Positions 59,904-64,000 of a DNA stretch of 64,000 nucleotides are shown here, in pieces. This DNA comes from Streptomyces violens. GTDB lineage: Bacteria > Actinomycetota > Actinomycetes > Streptomycetales > Streptomycetaceae. Both the position numbers and the translations under genes were made by a program. Where the stretch lies: the NCBI RefSeq assembly GCF_000717745.1, contig NZ_JOBH01000003.1, positions 62,001-126,000 of the forward strand. Direction: 5' to 3'. The notes beneath the pieces are model-generated. The model saw only the letters and a program-made list of their open reading frames with translations, was not told the origin of the DNA and ran no database searches. Every line of letters starts with the position of its first letter. Position 1 is the first letter of the stretch.

Positions 59904-60362
59904 TCAGGCCTCCGCTCGTCGACGCTTGGTGGCCGAGCTGCGGGCCGGGGCACGCCGTCGGGGCTGCTCCTGCTCCTCGGCCTCCTCTTCGGTGTCCTCG
60001 TCGTCGCTGCCACCGACCGCCTTGCGCACCGTGTCCCCCACGCTCTCGGCGGCTCTTTTCACCTTGCGTTTGCCGACGGACTTGGCCACGCCGCCGCCGA
60101 GCAGCTCGGGAATGGTGGTACTGCCCGAGTCGCGCTCCAGGTCCAGGCGGTTGCACGCCTCGGCGAACCGCAGATAGGTGTCGACACTGGCCACGACTAT
60201 GCGCGCGTCGATCTTCAGGATCTCGATGCCGACCAGGGAGACCCGGACGAATACGTCGATCACCATGCCCCGGTCGAGGATGAGCTCCAGTACGTCGTAC
60301 AGAGTGCCGGCGCGAGGCCTGCACACGACCTCGTCGGAGTAGGTGGTTGTTGTCATGGTCAT
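59904..60362 (-). CDS. gvpA: Gas vesicle shell protein GvpA with charged C-terminal extension
   Basis: Main shell protein of gas vesicles: 152 residues, of which about 1-75 are the canonical GvpA (VLELILDRGMVIDVFVRVSL and ASVDTYLRFAEA). About 75 extra residues follow: a basic stretch, an acidic run (DDEDTEEEAEEQEQ) and a basic end (ATKRRRAEA). GvpA elsewhere ends near residue 70-80, so the tail would project from the shell. ATG at 60362 preceded by GAGGACG. gvpO lies upstream. GvpN and GvpC are not found in the window. Confidence 0.9.
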   Translation of the reverse strand: MTMTTTTYSDEVVCRPRAGTLYDVLELILDRGMVIDVFVRVSLVGIEILKIDARIVVASVDTYLRFAEACNRLDLERDSGSTTIPELLGGGVAKSVGKRKVKRAAESVGDTVRKAVGGSDDEDTEEEAEEQEQPRRRAPARSSATKRRRAEA

Positions 60363-60397
60363 CGCAACGTCCTCTCACCTGGTCGGAGCAGCACGGA

Positions 60398-60718
60398 TCA
60401 CTCGTCCGCGGAACCCCTTCGGTAACGGCGGACCCTTCGGTACTCCAGCAGCTCACCGTCGCGGTCCAGCTGCACTTCGTAAGACGCGAGGAGGCTGGTC
60501 GTGTCCGGGATCCGCGCGACCTCGAGGGCGTCCACGACGACGCACCAGCCCTCCTCGGTACGCCGGACAGCGGACGCCCCCTCCGGGGGATGGCCGATCA
60601 GCGCCTCCAGCCGCGTGCACGCGAGCTCGGCGGCCTTCTCGGGCCCCCGCACCGCTGAGGCACGCCGAGTGGCTGTTCCGGTGGAAGTCCGGTTCGGGGC
60701 GCGACGTTGTTCTGCCAT
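60398..60718 (-). CDS. gvpO: Gas vesicle protein GvpO
   Basis: A 106-residue protein of the GvpO family (halobacterial GvpO is an expression factor). Conserved pattern: AAELACTRLEALIGHPPEGA, then EEGWCVVVDALEVARIPDT and VQLDRDGELLEYRRVRRYRR near the end. The Arg/Thr-rich first 30 residues are not conserved. ATG at 60718 has no strong ribosome site. The gene is first in the cluster; the promoter must lie in 60719-60940, which it shares with a divergent gene, but I see no clear sigma-B-type sequence on the minus strand. Confidence 0.85.
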   Translation of the reverse strand: MAEQRRAPNRTSTGTATRRASAVRGPEKAAELACTRLEALIGHPPEGASAVRRTEEGWCVVVDALEVARIPDTTSLLASYEVQLDRDGELLEYRRVRRYRRGSADE

Positions 60719-60940
60719 GGGACCGAGTCTTGCGGCTGCTGACCGGGGCGCATCCCGGGCGCGTCCATTCGGAATCCACCTCGACCGCAAGGCCTGATCC
60801 GGCCGGGGAGCCACGTCGGAGGGCTTGTGGCCATAAACCACCGTGCTTCCGCATATGGGGTCGGTCATCGGTTAATTGACAATCCATCCCGGGTAGCCCC
60901 GCCTCCGTCACGCCCCGCCACGGACACCAGGAGCACCCCG
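60719..60940. other. Divergent region, gvp cluster / acyltransferase-GT2 gene
   Basis: 222 bases, somewhat AT-richer at 60830-60890. On the plus strand TTGACA (60876-60881) has no matching -10 at normal spacing. Nothing convincing for the gvpO direction. Confidence 0.4.
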
Positions 60941-63592
60941 ATGGGTCGGAAACCCCTGCCGGAAGTCCCTCACCTGCTGGGCCACCGGCCCCCGTTGGAC
61001 GGGCTCAGAGGCGTCGCCGTGCTGCTCGTGCTGCTGGGGCACTTTCAGTTGACGGAGTGGGGGTTCGTCGGGGTCGATGTCTTCTTCGCGCTGTCGGGGT
61101 TCCTCATCACCACGCTGCTCTACGAGGAGTGGGAGCGCAGCGGGCGGATCGGGCTGCCGCGTTTCTACCGGCGCCGGGCCCGTCGTCTGCTGCCGGCACT
61201 GCTGCTCCTGCTGACGGCGTACTCCGTGGCCAAGGTGTGGTTCGGGCTCCTCGGCAGCGATTGGTCGCTGCGGCACCAGCTCTTGACCACGCTGTTCTTC
61301 GCCAACAACTGGGTGGCGACGGCAGGACACATCGGGGGTCTCGCGGTCCTCGGTGTCACCTGGTCGCTCGCGCAGGAGGAGCAGTTCTATCTGCTCTGGC
61401 CGCTCGCGCTCTGGGGGCTGCTGCGGCTCCGGGCGCGGCCGGCCGTGCTGCTGGCCCTGGTCGTGGGGGCGATCGCCCTGCTCATACTGGCGGTGCCCCG
61501 TACGCCGCCCGGGGAGTGGGCCGCAGCGGCGAACCATGGATACTTCAGCCCCTTCACGCGGGTGGCGGAACTGCTGGTGGGATGCGCCGCGGCGCTGGCG
61601 TGGCGGCTGCGGCCCAGGCCCCTGCACGGCGTTGCCCAGCTCCCCTTGCTGATCGCGGCCGGCTTCATGGCCCTGGGGATCGGCTATCTCGTCCCGGAGA
61701 TGAAGCTTCCCGGGCTTGCCGGGCTCGCCGCTCTGGCCATACTCACCGTGCTCGCGGTCCCGAAGGGCATCCTGGCGCGGCTGCTCTCCTTACGCCCGCT
61801 GCGGTACACCGGCCGGATCAGTTACGGCCTGTACCTCTACCACATGCCCGTCGCCGAGGTGATCCGCGAGCTGCTGCCCCACCTTCCCCGGCCGGTGTAC
61901 ATCCTCACCTCCGCGAGCCTCGCCTTCGCCGTGTCCGCCGCCTCCTGGCACCTGCTGGAGGTCCGCTTCCTGAAGCCTCGCCCGCCGCACCCCGCGCTGT
62001 CGCCGCCCCTGCCCGTCCCGCCTCCCGCATCCGTCCTGGGGCCGCGCCGGTCGAGCCGGTCCGTCCGTACCGTGGTCGCCGATACCGAAGCCCCGCGTGC
62101 CGGCATCCGACCGCTCCCCGAGGAGGTGACCGCCCGCCGGATCCTCAGCCGGGGCCAGTCGGCCGTCCTCGGCGCGCTGCTCACCCTTCCCGTGCTGATC
62201 TGCGCCTTTCAGCTCGCCACCGGCAGTGGCCCGTCCCTGCTCGACTGGGCGCGCTGGACCGTCCTCGCCATCCTGCTGATCGACGTGGTCGCGGTCGCCG
62301 GCCAGTCGGTGCTGGTGCTGGCTGCCTGGCGGGCGCCGGTGCTGCGAGGGAGGGACCTCGATCCGTACGGGGTTCCCGACGAGGTCCTGCCGCGCTACAC
62401 GGTCCTGGTGCCACTGCACCAGGAACACCGGATTCTGCCCGACCTCGTCCAGTACCTCTCCGCACTGGACTACCCCACCGACCGCCTGCAGATCCTCCTG
62501 CTCATCGAGAACGACGACCACCTGACCCTGGCGGCTCTGGAAAAGCTCACCCTCGGCCCGCAATTCCGGGCGCTGGTGTTCACACCGAGTCTTCCGCGTA
62601 CCAAACCGAAGGCGTGCAACATCGGTCTGCGGCACGCCACCGGTGACCTGTGCGTCGTGTACGACGCGGAGGACCGGCCCGCGCCCGACCAACTGCGCCT
62701 GGCCTCCGCCGCGTTCCGCCGGCTGCCGGACGACATCGTCTGCGTTCAGGCCGAGCTGCAGTTCTGGAACCCCTGGACCAACTGGCTCACCGAGTGCTTC
62801 GCCGCGGAGTACGCCCTGCGTTACTCGCTGGTGCTGCACGGACTGGACCGCTTGCGGCTGCCCGTCCCGCTCGGCGGCACCTCCAACCACTTCCGTACGA
62901 CCGCCCTGTGCGACCTCGGCGCCTGGGACCCGTACAACGTGACCGAGGACGCCGACCTGGGCATGCGGCTGGCCCGCCGCGGATTGGGCACACGCATGCT
63001 CACCTCGGTGACGTACGAGGAAGCCAACAGCGAGGTGGGCAACTGGATCCGGCAGCGCAGCCGTTGGATCAAGGGCCACATCCAGACCTGGCTCGTGCAC
63101 AACCGCAACCCCCTGCGGACCTGGCGCGAGCTGGGCACCCGGGGCTTCCTCACCCTGCACTTCATGCTCGGGCTCGGCCCACTGGTACAACTGCTCAACC
63201 CGGTCCTGTGGCTGCTGACGCTGTATCACTTTCTTGCGGACACCCACACCGGTACGGCGCTGCTCCCTCCTCCCGCGCGCGAAATGGCGCTGCCGGTCAT
63301 GCTGTTCGTCAACTTGATGCTGGTCGGTCACTTCGCGGCGGCCTGCGCGGCCCGCCGACTGCACCGGTCCATACCGACGATGCTGAGCCTGCCCCTGAAC
63401 TGGGTGCTGATGTCGCTGGCCGCGTACAAGGCGCTCGGCCAGCTGATCCGGCCCAGCCGCCGCCACTTCTGGGAACTCACCCGGCACGGCCTCACCCCAC
63501 AACCGGCCGAGCCGGGAGTACGTGCCCTGGCCGATCCGGTGGTACCGCCGGCAACGCCTCCGGACGACAAGCCCCATCTGAGCACCGCGTGA
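60941..63592 (+). CDS. Acyltransferase-3 / GT2 (CesA-like) fusion protein, multi-spanning
   Basis: An 883-residue membrane protein joining two polysaccharide enzymes. Residues about 10-345 are an acyltransferase-3 (OafA-like) domain: the catalytic His34 in LLGHFQL, ten or so helices and WSLAQEEQFYLLWP (141-154). A Pro-rich linker (about 350-400) leads to two helices and a processive GT2 domain (about 480-720) with DAED (about 574), TEDADLGM (about 668) and QRSRWIKG (about 705), then C-terminal helices. AGGAG lies eight bases before the ATG. It could acylate and polymerise one surface glycan. The stop overlaps the GH5 gene start (GTGA), which resembles synthase-glycanase pairs. Separate enzymes are the norm, so this fusion is unusual. 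Confidence 0.85.
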   Translation: MGRKPLPEVPHLLGHRPPLDGLRGVAVLLVLLGHFQLTEWGFVGVDVFFALSGFLITTLLYEEWERSGRIGLPRFYRRRARRLLPALLLLLTAYSVAKVWFGLLGSDWSLRHQLLTTLFFANNWVATAGHIGGLAVLGVTWSLAQEEQFYLLWPLALWGLLRLRARPAVLLALVVGAIALLILAVPRTPPGEWAAAANHGYFSPFTRVAELLVGCAAALAWRLRPRPLHGVAQLPLLIAAGFMALGIGYLVPEMKLPGLAGLAALAILTVLAVPKGILARLLSLRPLRYTGRISYGLYLYHMPVAEVIRELLPHLPRPVYILTSASLAFAVSAASWHLLEVRFLKPRPPHPALSPPLPVPPPASVLGPRRSSRSVRTVVADTEAPRAGIRPLPEEVTARRILSRGQSAVLGALLTLPVLICAFQLATGSGPSLLDWARWTVLAILLIDVVAVAGQSVLVLAAWRAPVLRGRDLDPYGVPDEVLPRYTVLVPLHQEHRILPDLVQYLSALDYPTDRLQILLLIENDDHLTLAALEKLTLGPQFRALVFTPSLPRTKPKACNIGLRHATGDLCVVYDAEDRPAPDQLRLASAAFRRLPDDIVCVQAELQFWNPWTNWLTECFAAEYALRYSLVLHGLDRLRLPVPLGGTSNHFRTTALCDLGAWDPYNVTEDADLGMRLARRGLGTRMLTSVTYEEANSEVGNWIRQRSRWIKGHIQTWLVHNRNPLRTWRELGTRGFLTLHFMLGLGPLVQLLNPVLWLLTLYHFLADTHTGTALLPPPAREMALPVMLFVNLMLVGHFAAACAARRLHRSIPTMLSLPLNWVLMSLAAYKALGQLIRPSRRHFWELTRHGLTPQPAEPGVRALADPVVPPATPPDDKPHLSTA

Positions 63593-64000
63593 ATGGCCTC
63601 TGGCTGCGACGGGCGGGGAGGCGCCTCTGTCTGCGACGGCCGGCGTGGCGCCTCGCGGTCGCCCTGGCCATCGCCCTCCCCACTGTCCTCGCGGGCTGCG
63701 CCTCCACTCCCGCTCCCACCCCCACTCCCCATGCCGCTCACGACCGGGCCCCGCGCCTCCACGTCCAGGGCAACCAACTCGCCGACCAACACGGCCGCAC
63801 CGTCGTCCTGCGCGGAGTGAACCGGATCGGTGGCGAGTACGCGTGCACAAAGCTCGGCAGGCTCTGGGACGGGCCCATGGACCAGGCATCGGTCACCGCC
63901 ATGCGTCGCTGGGGCATCAACGCCGTCCGTATCCCGCTCAACTCGGCCTGCTGGAACGGTGCTTCGTACGTTGACGACACCGTCTCCGGCCCGGCGTATC
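63589..64000 (+). CDS. GH5-family lipoprotein glycanase (3' end outside window)
   Basis: The visible 137 residues begin with an Arg-rich N-terminus and hydrophobic stretch ending in a VLAGC lipobox, then a Pro/Thr spacer (ASTPAPTPTP). The mature part begins LHVQGNQLADQHGRTVVLRG, then VNRIGGEYAC and MRRWGINAVRIPLN, which is the N-terminal pattern of GH5 cellulases and related glycanases. GTG at 63589 overlaps the fusion-protein stop. Membrane-anchored glycanases next to synthases trim or release the polymer in related systems. The catalytic glutamates lie outside the window. Confidence 0.82.
   Translation, partial: MNGLWLRRAGRRLCLRRPAWRLAVALAIALPTVLAGCASTPAPTPTPHAAHDRAPRLHVQGNQLADQHGRTVVLRGVNRIGGEYACTKLGRLWDGPMDQASVTAMRRWGINAVRIPLNSACWNGASYVDDTVSGPAY

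Noticed and set aside
60870..60896. Sigma-B-type promoter (GNNT-N-GGGTA) near the gas-vesicle cluster
   Set aside because: The only GGGTA-like sequence is on the plus strand, directed away from gvpO, with a poor spacer of 17; no match on the minus strand.
61790..63889. Long minus-strand frame opposite the acyltransferase-GT2 fusion
   Set aside because: Shadow frame; the plus-strand protein has complete family motifs and membrane helices.

Overview
The window is about 64 kb of very GC-rich actinobacterial chromosome, most likely from Streptomyces or a close relative. The reasons are third-position GC saturation, frequent GTG and TTG starts with GGAGG-type ribosome sites, the sulfate-assimilation gene order, a gas-vesicle cluster in the Streptomyces order (O-A-F-G-Y-Z-J-L-S-K), and several actinomycete regulator types (GAF-SpoIIE, HATPase anti-sigma-like, FadR-type GntR). 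I see no rRNA, tRNA, CRISPR array, insertion sequence, prophage or plasmid origin.

Layout. 1-10.9 kb is an arabinan/arabinose locus: two exported arabinan-type hydrolases (GH43, GH51) read leftward. A divergent operon carries an enolase-superfamily sugar-acid dehydratase, a zinc alcohol dehydrogenase, a ChvE/GguA/GguB-type monosaccharide ABC importer and an exported aldose 1-epimerase. Both directions share a promoter region with repeated CGRRATATCG elements. 11-21.7 kb is a sulfur operon read leftward: a 27-codon leader peptide with a Cys codon and a competing-hairpin leader, sulfite reductase, a 24-codon ORF, a small zinc ribbon, cysH, cysC, cysD, cysN, a 33-codon ORF ending near a Cys codon beside a 14-bp inverted repeat, then a sulfonate-type ABC transporter and a CbiX-like chelatase for siroheme.

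21.7-43 kb is mixed core genome: a GNAT enzyme overlapping a GAF regulator, a YihY membrane protein, an amino-acid permease, rsgA preceded by a well-initiated short ORF, an Ada/AlkA-type protein with an eroded glycosylase half next to ogt, a probable pseudo-phosphatase of the PP2C fold, poxB, a HATPase regulator, a DUF2637 membrane protein, fhuF under an IdeR/DmdR1-type iron box, a GntR regulator, an exported thermonuclease, and two proteins of unknown function.

42-51 kb is purine catabolism: a PucR regulator diverging from a three-subunit xanthine dehydrogenase, a purine permease and an XdhC-type maturation factor. 51-55.7 kb holds signalling genes (PAS-GAF-SpoIIE phosphatase, GAF-LuxR regulator) and an acyl-CoA synthetase with a palindrome inside its candidate promoter. 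55.7-60.7 kb is a ten-gene gas-vesicle cluster lacking gvpN and gvpC, with strongly charged tails on GvpA, GvpY and GvpZ. The right edge has an unusual fusion of an acyltransferase-3 membrane domain to a CesA-like GT2 glycosyltransferase, overlapping a lipoprotein GH5 glycanase that runs off the window.

The points I rate most worth follow-up are the cysteine-codon leader/attenuator upstream of sulfite reductase, the second short ORF with an overlapping hairpin between cysN and the sulfonate transporter, and the acyltransferase-glycosyltransferase fusion with its coupled glycanase.
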